A stretch of DNA of 64,000 bases from Streptomyces nigrescens (GTDB lineage: Bacteria > Actinomycetota > Actinomycetes > Streptomycetales > Streptomycetaceae): the NCBI GenBank assembly GCA_024349765.1, contig AP026073.1:2480001-2544000 (forward strand), in the 5' to 3' direction. Positions 24,067 through 32,079 of this stretch are shown one piece after another (the first letter of the stretch is position 1; each line of letters starts with the position of its first letter). The notes beneath the pieces are model-generated. The model worked only from the letters and a program-made list of their open reading frames with translations. It searched no databases and was not told where the DNA came from. The position numbers and the translations under genes were made by a program.

Positions 24067-26265
24067 GTGACGGAGGTCTTCGGGTCCGCTGCCGCCGGGG
24101 GCTCCGACATGTTGCTGGACGCCCCCCTGATCCAGGCCGTCCAGGAATCGGGGGCCTCCGCCGGAATGGTGTTCCTGCTGCCCCCGGGCGACAGCCGGCT
24201 GCACCTGACCGTCATGACGGGCATCTCCCAGCGGATCGTCGCCCCCTGGGAACGGATGCGGCTGGCCGGGTCGGTCCCGGTGTCGGACGCGGTCCGCGAG
24301 CGGCGCCTGGTGTGGGTCGCCGGACACGAGGAGATGGCCCGCCGCTACCCCCGGGCCGCCCTCGCCCTGCCGTACGCCTTCGCGTTGGCCACCGCGCCGA
24401 TCAGCGCCGACGGGACCGAATGGGGCGGCCTGGCGCTGCTCTGGCCCGGCTCGCACCCGCCGGAACTCTCCCCGCGCGAGCACGACAGCCTGCGCGCCTG
24501 CTGCCACCACCTGGGACTGCTGCTGCAGCACGCCGCCGACACCGGCCACCCGGTCCTCCCGGGGCCCGAGCCGCGGATCATCCCGGCACTGCGGACCCGC
24601 GCGCCCGGTACGGCCGAGGCGCTGGCCGCCTTCGACTTCGCCGAGCGGCTTCCCCAGGGCTGCTGCGCGCTGGACCTCGACGGCCGGATCACCTTCCTCA
24701 CCGCCACCGCCGCGGAGCTCGTCGGCGCCACCGTCGGCGAGCTGCGCGGCGCGCTGCCGTGGGAGGCGCTGCCCTGGCTGCGCGACCCGGTCTTCGAGGA
24801 CCACTACCGGGCCGCGGTCATCAGCCGGCAACCGGTGTCCTTCACCGCGCTGCGCCCGCCGGACCGGTGGCTGTCCTTCCACCTGCACCCGGACGACGGC
24901 GGCATCAGCGTCCTGATCACCCCGGCACCCACGGACCAGCCGGCGGACCTGCCGACGGACGGGCCCGCGGACCGGCCCACCGACGCGGACCGCCCCGCGG
25001 ACGGCCCCGGGCAGAGCCGGCCCGCCGGGCCCGCCGCACCGAGCCGGACCGACGTGCTCTACCACCTGCTGCACCTGGCCGCCGCGCTGACCGAAGCGGT
25101 CGGCGTGCAGGACGTGACCGAACGGGTCGCCAACCAGATCATGCCCGCCTTCGGCATCCAGGCCCTCGCCCTGACGACCGCCGCGGAGGGCCGGCTGCGC
25201 ATCGTCGGCCACCGCGGCTTCACCACCGGCGTCCTGGACCACTTCGAGGGCCTGACGCTGACCGCCGACACCCCGGTCGTCCGCGTCCTGAGCAGCGGCG
25301 TCCCCAGCTTCTTCGACACGTTCGAGGACCTCAGACGGGCCTACCCCGACGCCGTCCTGCACGACGACATGGCCGCCTGGGCCTTCCTGCCGCTGATCGC
25401 CTCCGGCGCCCCCGTCGGCTCCCTGGTCCTCGCCTACGACCGGCCCTTCCCCTGGTCCCCGCAGGAGCGCGCCATGCTGACCTCCCTCGCCGGGCTGGTC
25501 GCCCAGGCCCTGGACCGCGCCCTGCTCTACGACACCAAACACCGACTCGCCCGCAGCCTGCAGGCCGGTCTGCTGCCCACCGCCCTGCCCCGGATCCCCG
25601 GCCTGGACGTCGCCGCCCGTTACCTCCCGGCCGGCCGCGTCACCGACATCGGCGGCGACTTCTACGACCTCATCCGCCTCGGGGACCGCACCGCCGCCGC
25701 GGCCATCGGCGACGTCCAGGGCCACAACGTCAACGCCGCCGCCCTCATGGGTCAGGTCCGCACCGCCGTCCACGCCACCGCCGGCGCGTCCCCGGGCGAG
25801 GTCCTCGCCCGCACCAACCGCCTGCTCACCGACCTGGACGCCGGACTGCTGACCAGCTGCCTCTACGTCCACCTCGACCTCGCCGAGCACCGCGCCCGGA
25901 TGGCCAGCGCCGGCCATCCGCCCCCGCTGCTGCGCCACCCGGACGGGTACACCGAGATCCTCACCCTGCCGCCCGGTCTGCTGCTCGGCATCGACCCCGA
26001 CACCGACTACCCGATGACCGAGATCACCCTCCGGCCCGGCAGTGTGCTCGCCCTGTACACGGACGGACTCGTCGAAACGCCCGGCGGCGACATCGAGGAG
26101 GAGATCGCCGTCCTCGCCGGCCACCTCGCACGCTCCGGGCCCCCGCCCATGGAGACCCTCGCCGACGACCTCCTCCGCCGCACCGGCCTCCCCTCCCCGC
26201 TCCACGACGACGTCGCGCTCCTCCTCATCGGCGCACAGGCGGACGACGACGGCGGCAACGACTGA
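24067..26265 (+). CDS. SpoIIE-family serine phosphatase with GAF and PAS sensors
   Basis: A 732-aa cytoplasmic protein. An N-terminal GAF-like domain (about 10-160) is followed by a PAS domain (about 180-280; DLDGRITFLTATAAELVGA), a Pro/Asp-rich linker, a second GAF domain (about 330-480) and a PP2C-type SpoIIE domain (about 495-730) with RVTDIGGDFYDLIRLGD and AAAIGDVQGHNVNAA supplying the metal-binding aspartates. Such proteins dephosphorylate anti-sigma-antagonist (STAS) proteins in partner-switching pathways and so activate stress sigma factors. I chose the GTG at 24067, with GGGGAGG about 9 nt upstream; an ATG at 24022 would add 15 residues. No anti-sigma kinase domain is fused. Confidence 0.9.
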   Translation: MTEVFGSAAAGGSDMLLDAPLIQAVQESGASAGMVFLLPPGDSRLHLTVMTGISQRIVAPWERMRLAGSVPVSDAVRERRLVWVAGHEEMARRYPRAALALPYAFALATAPISADGTEWGGLALLWPGSHPPELSPREHDSLRACCHHLGLLLQHAADTGHPVLPGPEPRIIPALRTRAPGTAEALAAFDFAERLPQGCCALDLDGRITFLTATAAELVGATVGELRGALPWEALPWLRDPVFEDHYRAAVISRQPVSFTALRPPDRWLSFHLHPDDGGISVLITPAPTDQPADLPTDGPADRPTDADRPADGPGQSRPAGPAAPSRTDVLYHLLHLAAALTEAVGVQDVTERVANQIMPAFGIQALALTTAAEGRLRIVGHRGFTTGVLDHFEGLTLTADTPVVRVLSSGVPSFFDTFEDLRRAYPDAVLHDDMAAWAFLPLIASGAPVGSLVLAYDRPFPWSPQERAMLTSLAGLVAQALDRALLYDTKHRLARSLQAGLLPTALPRIPGLDVAARYLPAGRVTDIGGDFYDLIRLGDRTAAAAIGDVQGHNVNAAALMGQVRTAVHATAGASPGEVLARTNRLLTDLDAGLLTSCLYVHLDLAEHRARMASAGHPPPLLRHPDGYTEILTLPPGLLLGIDPDTDYPMTEITLRPGSVLALYTDGLVETPGGDIEEEIAVLAGHLARSGPPPMETLADDLLRRTGLPSPLHDDVALLLIGAQADDDGGND

Positions 26266-26293
26266 GCGAGGCGGCCCGGCGGCCGGCTGCCCG

Positions 26294-26494
26294 TTACGCG
26301 GCCCGGCCGGCCAGGAACAGCGCCAACGGCCCCGCGGGCAGCAGGAATCGGCCCGCCGCCGCCTCGATCGCCGCGTCCATGAACCACCACGACAGCTTGC
26401 GGTCCGCTGCCGCGCCCCCGTCGGGCTCCCGCGCCCCGGAACTCAGGTCGCCCGCCTCGAAGAGATGCACCCGGGCCGCCGCGGCGGACGTCAA
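26294..26494 (-). CDS. Possible small gene or gene remnant
   Basis: A 66-codon minus-strand frame from a TTG at 26494. It reads like real protein (RVHLFEAGDLSSG, KLSWWFMDAAIEAAAGRF), with codon use like neighbouring genes, and the frame stays open upstream into the NTF2-like gene. I do not recognise a family. Only an AGG directly beside the TTG could act as a ribosome site. It may be the C-terminal scrap of a lost enzyme gene. Confidence 0.3.
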   Translation of the reverse strand: MTSAAAARVHLFEAGDLSSGAREPDGGAAADRKLSWWFMDAAIEAAAGRFLLPAGPLALFLAGRAA

Positions 26495-26532
26495 CCTGTC
26501 CGCCCGGCGTTCCTCCGGTCGGTGGGCGCGAC

Positions 26533-26970
26533 TCACGCGCCGCCGGCGGGGCGGGTGTCGGCGTGGTCCGGGAAGAGGGTGCGGGCCACATGGTGGGTGT
26601 CGGCGTACTCGATGACCGAGGTGATCCGGCCGTCGCGGACGGTGAAGATGCCGAGGCAGCGGTTGTCGTACCGGTCGCCGTGCGCGGTCGTGGCCTTCGA
26701 CGTCCATTCGGCGACCACGCGGTCGCCCTCGGCCACGGTGCCGACCAGCGCTATCTCCAGGGTGCCGGGGACGAAGGCGGGCCCCATGCCGCCGAGGAAC
26801 TCATTGATGATCGCGTCGCGGCCCTGCCAGACCTTGGAGACCGGCAGGCTGCCCGGGTAGTGCCAGGTGGCGTCCTCGGCGAAGCTGCCGTGGATGACGT
26901 CCGCGTCGCCGTCGCGCACCGCCTCGACGTAGCGGATGACGACGGACCGGGGGTCGGAGAGGGTGCTCAT
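26533..26970 (-). CDS. NTF2-like / SnoaL-fold protein
   Basis: A 145-aa alpha+beta cone-fold protein: IRYVEAVRDGDADVIHGSFAEDATW, WQGRDAIINEFLGG, VVAEWTSKATTAHGDRYDNRCLGIFTVRDGRI given in parts as the family pattern of an N-terminal helix, then beta strands around a pocket. Homologues include enzymes, polyketide cyclases and binding proteins; nothing identifies the ligand. Transcribed with the upstream quinone reductase (79 nt gap), and so probably under the same LysR control. Confidence 0.82.
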   Translation of the reverse strand: MSTLSDPRSVVIRYVEAVRDGDADVIHGSFAEDATWHYPGSLPVSKVWQGRDAIINEFLGGMGPAFVPGTLEIALVGTVAEGDRVVAEWTSKATTAHGDRYDNRCLGIFTVRDGRITSVIEYADTHHVARTLFPDHADTRPAGGA

Positions 26971-27000
26971 GGTGGTGCTCCTTCGTTCGTGTGCGTGCGT

Positions 27001-27020
27001 CGGCCGGGGATTTCCGGCCG
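27001..27020. terminator. Hairpin between the quinone reductase and NTF2-like genes
   Basis: CGGCCGG at 27001-27007 and CCGGCCG at 27014-27020 form a perfect 7-bp stem with a 6-nt loop. It may reduce read-through into the NTF2-like gene. Confidence 0.35.
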
Positions 27021-27049
27021 GCGGAGAGGGATTTCAGGGGGAGAGGGGT

Positions 27050-27970
27050 TCAGGACAGCGTGAGGACGGCCTTGCCGCGGATGCGGCGCTCGCGCAGATC
27101 GGTCAGGGTGGCCGCGGTGTCGGCCCAGTCCGTGACGCGGCCGATCTCCGGGTGCAGCCGGCCCTCGTCGGTCAGCCGGACCAGCGCCGCCAGGTCGTCG
27201 TCGAGGCGGGTGTCCGCGTCGAGGTAGTGGAAGTGCCGGAGCACGGCCGATTCGGGGCCGCGGAAGAAGTCGAAGAAGTCGAGCGTGGCGGGGGTGCGGC
27301 TGGCCTGGCCGAACCAGATGAGCGTGCCGCGCCGGGCGAGCCGCGCCAGGGCGAGCGGCAGGTTCCGGCCGCCGGTCGACTCCAGCACGAGGTCGTACGG
27401 ACCGCTCGCGTCAACGACGTCGTGGACGATCTCGGCGGCGCCGAGTCCGGCCAGCCGGGCGCCGCGTTCGGCGTCCCGCGTCACGGCGGTGACCTGCGCC
27501 CCCGCCGCGGCCGCGAGCTCGGTCACGTAGTGGCCCACGCCGCCGGACGCACCGGTCAGCAGGACCCGCCGGCCCACCACGGGCCCGGCGGCGCGCAGCA
27601 GCCGCAGCGCGGTGAGCCCGGCCAGCGGCAGCGCCGCGCCCTGGAGCACCGGGACCCCGTCCGGCAGCACGGCGAGCGCGTCGGTCGGCACCGCCACGTA
27701 CTCCGCCCAGCCGCCCGCCATGGGATGGCCGACGACCCGGGTGATCCCGGACGGTCCGCTTCCGTCGGCGGCCGGCTGCACCACCAGCCCCGCGACGTCC
27801 TTCCCGGGGCGCTCGCCGGGTACCGGCCGCTCCAGCTTGAACGTCTCGCCCCGGTTGACCGAGAACGCCTCGACCTTGACCAGCGCCTCATGGGGACGCG
27901 GGCTCGGCTCGGGGACGTCGGCGAGCGCGACGGGCTCGGCGGGATCCCCGGTCGGTATCAGGGCTTTCAT
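27050..27970 (-). CDS. NADPH:quinone reductase-like MDR oxidoreductase
   Basis: A 306-aa medium-chain dehydrogenase without zinc-binding cysteines, as in the quinone reductase subfamily. GroES-like N-terminal half with FSVNRGETFKLERP and PGKDVAGLVV, then the Rossmann fold with LTGASGGVGHYVTELAAAAG. The C-terminus ends RERRIRGKAVLTL. These enzymes reduce quinones or activated alkenes with NADPH. I chose the ATG at 27970, with GAGGAGG about 9 nt upstream, over an upstream GTG whose added residues are low complexity. It is divergent from a LysR gene that probably controls it. Confidence 0.88.
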   Translation of the reverse strand: MKALIPTGDPAEPVALADVPEPSPRPHEALVKVEAFSVNRGETFKLERPVPGERPGKDVAGLVVQPAADGSGPSGITRVVGHPMAGGWAEYVAVPTDALAVLPDGVPVLQGAALPLAGLTALRLLRAAGPVVGRRVLLTGASGGVGHYVTELAAAAGAQVTAVTRDAERGARLAGLGAAEIVHDVVDASGPYDLVLESTGGRNLPLALARLARRGTLIWFGQASRTPATLDFFDFFRGPESAVLRHFHYLDADTRLDDDLAALVRLTDEGRLHPEIGRVTDWADTAATLTDLRERRIRGKAVLTLS

Positions 27971-28090
27971 CGTGGTCGCTCCTCCTCGGTGGCCTCCGGG
28001 ACCCGTCCCCGGTGCGGCGCCTGGTGCGGCGTCGGGAACCATCTGACCGGGCGGTGCGGCGGCCCGGCCAACAACCGGACCGCCCGGCCG

Positions 28091-28105
28091 ACAACGCGCG
28101 GTTGT
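28091..28105. promoter_or_regulatory. Perfect dyad in the lysR/quinone reductase promoter region
   Basis: ACAAC-GCGCG-GTTGT: a 5-bp inverted repeat with a 5-nt spacer, between the CCGACA (28088-28093) -35-like and TAAGGT (28110-28115) -10 boxes of the lysR promoter. This is the size and place of a LysR autoregulatory site. Confidence 0.5.
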
Positions 28106-28109
28106 CGCA

Positions 28110-28115
28110 TAAGGT
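28110..28115 (+). promoter_or_regulatory. -10 hexamer of the lysR gene
   Basis: TAAGGT lies 7 nt before the ATG at 28123, with no Shine-Dalgarno sequence, so a leaderless transcript is likely. Confidence 0.45.
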
Positions 28116-28122
28116 CAGCGGC

Positions 28123-29076
28123 ATGGATCTCGACCTCGCCCTGGTCCGCGCGTTCACCACGACCGCCGGGACGCTGCACTTCGGGCGGGCCGCCGAGGAG
28201 CTGAAAACCAGTCAGCAGGCGCTGTCCAAACGCATCGCACGGCTGGAGGAACTGCTGGCCGTGCGGCTCTTCGTGCGCGAAGGGGGCGTCCGGCTGACCG
28301 AGGCGGGCGAGCGGTTCCTGCCGGCCGCGCACGAGGCGCTGGCGGCGGGCGGGCGCGCCGTCGCGGCGGTGAGCGGGGCCGGCCCGGCCGTACGGATCGA
28401 CACCTGGGGCCACCTCTACGCGCCGATGCGCACCGTCGCCCAGGCCGCGCAGGCGCTCGGGCCGGTGCGGCTGGAGCCCGGCCCGGGACGCGACTGGCCC
28501 TCGGTCGCGCAGGCCCTGCTGCACGGCGGGACCGACCTGGGCTTCGGTCGGGTGCACCCGCTGCCCGGCGGCCGGGACGCGGGGCTCACCCAGCGGCTGG
28601 TGCGGCTGGAACCCGTCGACGCGGTGGTCGGCCCCGACCATCCGCTGGCCGGCGCGGACGCGCTGCGCCCGGCCGACCTGCGCGAATACACCCTGTGGTG
28701 CCCGGCCGAACTCACCCGGCTGGACTTCCTCCGCCGCTTCGCCGACGCCTTCGGCATCGCCCGGCGGCAGGACGGCCCCAACCTCGGCCTGGACCACCTC
28801 GTCCAGCACCTCCGCGGCGACGCCGGGTGCTTCACCCTCTTCCCCGCCGACGCCCCGCTCCCGGACCACGCGGGCCTGCGTGCCGTCCCGCTCGTCGAGC
28901 CGGTCCCGCTGTACGCCTGGTCGCTGGCCTGGCGCGAGTCCGCCCGCCACCCGCTGCTCGACACCCTGCTCCGCGGCTTCACCGAAACCGGCCGCGCCCA
29001 CCGCTGGCTGGACTACGCCCCCCGGCGCGACTGGCTGCCCGACACCGACCACGCGAAGCTCGCCGAGGGCTACTAG
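28123..29076 (+). CDS. LysR family transcriptional regulator
   Basis: A 317-aa LysR regulator. N-terminal winged helix (1-60): FTTTAGTLHFGRAAEELKTSQQALSKRI in two overlapping parts is the typical LysR HTH, and RLFVREGGVRLTEAGERFL completes the wing. Residues 90-290 form the effector-binding domain. It is divergent from the quinone reductase across 152 nt holding a dyad symmetry, the classic arrangement in which the regulator controls its neighbour and itself. The end nearly touches the convergent TetR gene (6 nt apart). Confidence 0.9.
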   Translation: MDLDLALVRAFTTTAGTLHFGRAAEELKTSQQALSKRIARLEELLAVRLFVREGGVRLTEAGERFLPAAHEALAAGGRAVAAVSGAGPAVRIDTWGHLYAPMRTVAQAAQALGPVRLEPGPGRDWPSVAQALLHGGTDLGFGRVHPLPGGRDAGLTQRLVRLEPVDAVVGPDHPLAGADALRPADLREYTLWCPAELTRLDFLRRFADAFGIARRQDGPNLGLDHLVQHLRGDAGCFTLFPADAPLPDHAGLRAVPLVEPVPLYAWSLAWRESARHPLLDTLLRGFTETGRAHRWLDYAPRRDWLPDTDHAKLAEGY

Positions 29077-29082
29077 GCATAC

Positions 29083-29829
29083 CTAGCCGGCGCCCGGGCC
29101 CTCGCGGTCGATCAGGGTCTGCACCCCGTCGAGGATGCGGTCCAGGCCGAAGGTGAGCGGGTCCTCGGCGGCCGGGCCGAATGCCCCGGCGGCGACGGCC
29201 CTGGTCAGGGCGGGGAAGCGGTCGGCGTGCCGGTCCAGGAGCTCGCCGGTGAGGCGGTTCCACTCCTGGTCCTGCTCCTCGTCGAAGTCGAGCAGCTGCT
29301 GGGCGAGGTTGCGGATCAGCCCGACGACGAGCAGGAAGACCTGGTGCCGCTGCGCCGCGGTCAGACCGGTCGGCTCCAGGGCCGCCAACGCGGCGTCCAG
29401 CCAGTCCAGTTGATGGGGTCCCATGGCCTGGCGGCGCATCGCGGTGGCCGCGAGCAGCCAGGGGTGGGCCTGGTAGACGCCCCAGGACCGGCGGGCCCAC
29501 TCGGTCAGCCGCGGCCGCCAGCCGTCTCCCGCCGCAGAGAGGTCGGGCCGCTCCGCGAGCACCGCCTCGATCATCAGCTCGACCAGCTCGGCCTTGCCGG
29601 GGACGTAGCGGTACAGCGCCATCGCCGAGACGCCGAACGTGCCGGCGACCTTGTTCATGGAGACGGCTTCCAGGCCCTCGGCGTCGGCCAGCGCCACGGC
29701 GGACTCCGCTATGCGGTGGGGGGTAAGGCTGGGCTTGGGCCCCCGGGTGGGGCGGTCCTGCTCGCCCCACAGCAGCGCGAGGCTCGCGCGCACGTCCCGC
29801 GCCTCCTTGGCCTTGGTGGTCCTGGCCAC
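29083..29829 (-). CDS. TetR family transcriptional repressor
   Basis: A 248-aa TetR regulator. The N-terminal HTH lies at about 40-85 (RIAESAVALADAEGLEAVSM, then GVSAMALYRYVPGKAEL), and the C-terminal half is a helical ligand-binding domain of the TetR_C type (LTEWARRSWGVYQAHPWLL). A GTG at 29829 is chosen because AAGGAGGA lies 5 nt upstream; the frame is open further up but without coding character. It is divergent from the alpha/beta hydrolase gene, and the intergenic region holds two inverted CTAA-CTGT half-sites, so it probably represses both. Confidence 0.9.
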   Translation of the reverse strand: MARTTKAKEARDVRASLALLWGEQDRPTRGPKPSLTPHRIAESAVALADAEGLEAVSMNKVAGTFGVSAMALYRYVPGKAELVELMIEAVLAERPDLSAAGDGWRPRLTEWARRSWGVYQAHPWLLAATAMRRQAMGPHQLDWLDAALAALEPTGLTAAQRHQVFLLVVGLIRNLAQQLLDFDEEQDQEWNRLTGELLDRHADRFPALTRAVAAGAFGPAAEDPLTFGLDRILDGVQTLIDREGPGAG

Positions 29830-29878
29830 GGCGGTCCTCCTTCTCCTCGCAGTCGACGGAAGCCGGTTGACGTCCGCC

Positions 29879-29926
29879 CTAACTGTATATACCGTAAAGC
29901 TCACTGCTGATGGCATAAACAGTTTA
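29879..29926. promoter_or_regulatory. Imperfect inverted half-sites between tetR and hydrolase genes
   Basis: CTAACTGTATATACCG (29879-29894) and, inverted, CTAAACTGTTTATGCC (complement of 29911-29926) share most bases. The segment is AT-rich for this genome and lies between the two divergent starts. This is a likely TetR operator and promoter region. Confidence 0.55.
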
Positions 29927-29941
29927 GGGGGATCACTCACC

Positions 29942-31024
29942 ATGCTTGGAACCGTTCTCGGGGTTTCCGCTGCCGCTGCTGTCGCCGGGCCCGCTGCGGG
30001 GCTGCTGGGGTACCGCCAGGTCAAGCGCGCCTCCCTGGCGCGGCGGCTGCACATCACCGCGCCCGAGGGGATCGACGAGGCCGGCTTCGTCCGCATCGGG
30101 GGCCTCGACCAGTACGTCTCCGTCCGCGGCGAGGACCGCCGCAACCCGGTCGTCCTGGAGCTGCACGGCGGCCCCGGCGCCTCCAACCTGATCTACGCCC
30201 CGCGCACCCGCGCATGGGAGAAGCACTTCACGATCGTGCGGTGGGACATGCGCGGCGCCGCCAAGACCTTCGGCCGCGGCGGCCCGGCCGGGCAGGGCGA
30301 GATGAGCCTGCAGCGGCTGCAGAGCGACGCCCTGGAGCTGACCGAGCACCTCCGCGCCCGGCTCGGCGTCGGCAAGGTCCTGCTGGTCGCCAACTCCTTC
30401 GGCACGTTCGTCGGGCTCCGCCTGGCCCGCAGCAATCCGGAGCTGTTCTCCGGCTATGTCGGCACCGATCAGAACATCGTCGCCGGCGGCCGCGACCTGC
30501 CCGCCCACCGCGCCCTGTGCGAGCGGCTCAGGGAATCCGGCAAGCGCAAGGAGCTGGCCGCCGTCACCGCCATGGGGTCCGACGCCACCGCCTGGAGCGC
30601 CGAACAGTGGTCGCAGTACGCCAAGTTGGTCGTCACGTCCGACCCGCTCACCTACGACACCATGAAGACCGTGGTGGTCCGCTCGCTCTGGTTCTCCCCG
30701 CTGCACACCCTCCGCGAGCTGCGCACGTACTTCGCGGGCATGACCTTCTCCGAGCAGCTCGGGCCCGAGGCCATGGGCATCGACGAATGGGCCGAGGGGA
30801 CCGCGTTCCAGATCCCGTTCTTCCTCTTCCAGGGGGACCGCGATGTGCTCACCCCGCCCGAGCCCGCCCGGCGGTTCTTCGACGACGTCACCGCGCCGGT
30901 CAAGGACTTCGCGCTCATACGCGACGCCAGCCACTTCGCGTCGTTCCGCCACCCGGACCAGTTCCTGGACCTGATGCTCACCAAGGTGCGGCCCCAGGTC
31001 ACCGGCCAGTTGATCGGCTGCTGA
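29942..31024 (+). CDS. Alpha/beta hydrolase with N-terminal membrane anchor or signal
   Basis: A 360-aa protein. A hydrophobic N-terminal stretch (about 3-24) is followed by an alpha/beta hydrolase fold: oxyanion-loop HGGPGASN, nucleophile Ser in VANSFGTFVGL, Asp in FQGDRDVLTPPE and His in DASHFASFRHP. HGGPG is typical of proline-iminopeptidase and related peptidase-like hydrolases. The substrate is unknown. AGGGGGA lies 10 nt before the ATG. The gene is divergent from tetR and ends at a strong hairpin. Confidence 0.88.
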   Translation: MLGTVLGVSAAAAVAGPAAGLLGYRQVKRASLARRLHITAPEGIDEAGFVRIGGLDQYVSVRGEDRRNPVVLELHGGPGASNLIYAPRTRAWEKHFTIVRWDMRGAAKTFGRGGPAGQGEMSLQRLQSDALELTEHLRARLGVGKVLLVANSFGTFVGLRLARSNPELFSGYVGTDQNIVAGGRDLPAHRALCERLRESGKRKELAAVTAMGSDATAWSAEQWSQYAKLVVTSDPLTYDTMKTVVVRSLWFSPLHTLRELRTYFAGMTFSEQLGPEAMGIDEWAEGTAFQIPFFLFQGDRDVLTPPEPARRFFDDVTAPVKDFALIRDASHFASFRHPDQFLDLMLTKVRPQVTGQLIGC

Positions 31025-31032
31025 GCGCGGGT

Positions 31033-31065
31033 GTGCGGGCGGGCCCCGGTGAGGCCCGCCCGCAC
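31033..31065. terminator. Bidirectional terminator hairpin
   Basis: GTGCGGGCGGGCC (31033-31045) and GGCCCGCCCGCAC (31053-31065) form a perfect 13-bp stem with a 7-nt loop between the convergent hydrolase and XRE regulator genes. Confidence 0.7.
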
Positions 31066-31082
31066 GGATCCGGCCGCAGGGC

Positions 31083-31931
31083 TCAGACCGCCGGGGTCGC
31101 CGCCCAGCTGGCCAGCAGCCGCAGGCGTTCCTCGGTCTGCGAACCGGGCTCCGGCGTGTAGACCACCAGCATCTGGTCCGGCTCCCCGGACACGGTCAAG
31201 GTCTCGTACGGCATGGTGAGTTCACCCACCACGGGATGCCGCATGCGCTTGGCCCCGGCGGTCTTCTCCTTGACCAGGTGGTCCGCCCACAGCCGGCGGA
31301 AGTCCTCGCTGCCCAGCGACAACTCACCCACCAGGGTGGCCAGTTGCCGGTCGTGCGGATGGCTGCCGGCATCCAGGCGCAGATAGGCCACGGTCTCCGC
31401 GGCCACCGCGGGCCAGTCCGGGTACACCTCGCGCGCCTGCGGGTTGAGGAACACCTGGCGCGGCATGTTGCGCTCCCCGGGCGGCATCTGCGAGAAGCCG
31501 ACGACGGCATCGCCCAGCGCGTTCCAGGCGAGCACGTCCATGCGCCGGCCGAGGATGAAGGCGGGGACCTTGTCGATGCTGTCCAGGAGGAGGCGCAGAC
31601 CCGGGCGGACCTTCTGGGGCGCGGAGACGGCGGCGGCCTTGCGGCGGGCGGCGGGCCTGGCCACCGTGCGCAGGTACTCCTGCTCGGTGTCGTCCAGGCG
31701 CAGCACGCGCCCGATGGCGTCGAGCACGGCATCCGAGACGGAGAGGCCCCGGCCCTGTTCGAGGCGGATGTAGTAGTCGACGCTGACGCCCGCGAGCTGG
31801 GCGACCTCCTCACGCCGCAGGCCCGGCACCCGCCGCCTGCCGTGACCGGGCAGTCCGACTTCCTCGGGCTGGATACGGGCGCGCCGCGAGCGCAGGAAGT
31901 CACCGAGTTCCCGGTCCGGGGATATGTCCAT
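31083..31931 (-). CDS. XRE family regulator with MmyB-like ligand domain
   Basis: A 282-aa regulator. Residues 5-85 hold an XRE helix-turn-helix (FLRSRRARI, VPGLRREEVAQLAGVSVDYY, RLEQGRGLSVSDAVLDAI); residues 110-270 form the MmyB-type ligand-binding domain with RRMDVLAWNALGDAVV. These regulators are common in Streptomyces and usually sit divergent to an SDR oxidoreductase, as here. A TAGGAT hexamer (31938-31943, minus strand) 6 nt before the ATG suggests a leaderless message. The ligand is unknown; fatty-acid-like molecules have been reported for the fold. Confidence 0.9.
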   Translation of the reverse strand: MDISPDRELGDFLRSRRARIQPEEVGLPGHGRRRVPGLRREEVAQLAGVSVDYYIRLEQGRGLSVSDAVLDAIGRVLRLDDTEQEYLRTVARPAARRKAAAVSAPQKVRPGLRLLLDSIDKVPAFILGRRMDVLAWNALGDAVVGFSQMPPGERNMPRQVFLNPQAREVYPDWPAVAAETVAYLRLDAGSHPHDRQLATLVGELSLGSEDFRRLWADHLVKEKTAGAKRMRHPVVGELTMPYETLTVSGEPDQMLVVYTPEPGSQTEERLRLLASWAATPAV

Positions 31932-31937
31932 GACGCG

Positions 31938-31943
31938 ATCCTA
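31938..31943 (-). promoter_or_regulatory. -10 hexamer of the XRE regulator gene
   Basis: On the minus strand this reads TAGGAT, exactly 6 nt before the ATG at 31931, with no Shine-Dalgarno sequence. Confidence 0.45.
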
Positions 31944-31963
31944 GGCGCCGGACCTGATCCGTT

Positions 31964-32002
31964 CCTGGTACTGCCAGACCCAGGAAAACGGCAACCCTGG
32001 GT
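31964..32002. promoter_or_regulatory. Dyad symmetries between XRE regulator and SDR genes
   Basis: CCTGG-TACTG-CCAG around 31964-31977 and ACCCAGG (31978-31984) with CCTGGGT (31996-32002). The second pair has an 11-nt spacer. They cluster in the divergent promoter and are candidate binding sites for the MmyB-type regulator. Confidence 0.45.
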
Positions 32003-32079
32003 AAGGGCGGCGGACCGCAGCAAGGTGGGGTCATCGCCGGGAGACGCCCGGCGGCGACCACCGCTCACCAGGAGTCCCC

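Noticed and set aside
22933-26205. A very long minus-strand open frame opposite the SpoIIE-type phosphatase gene
   Set aside because: It has Gly/Arg/Val/Gln-rich low complexity, the usual shadow of a high-GC gene; the plus-strand gene has clear domains.
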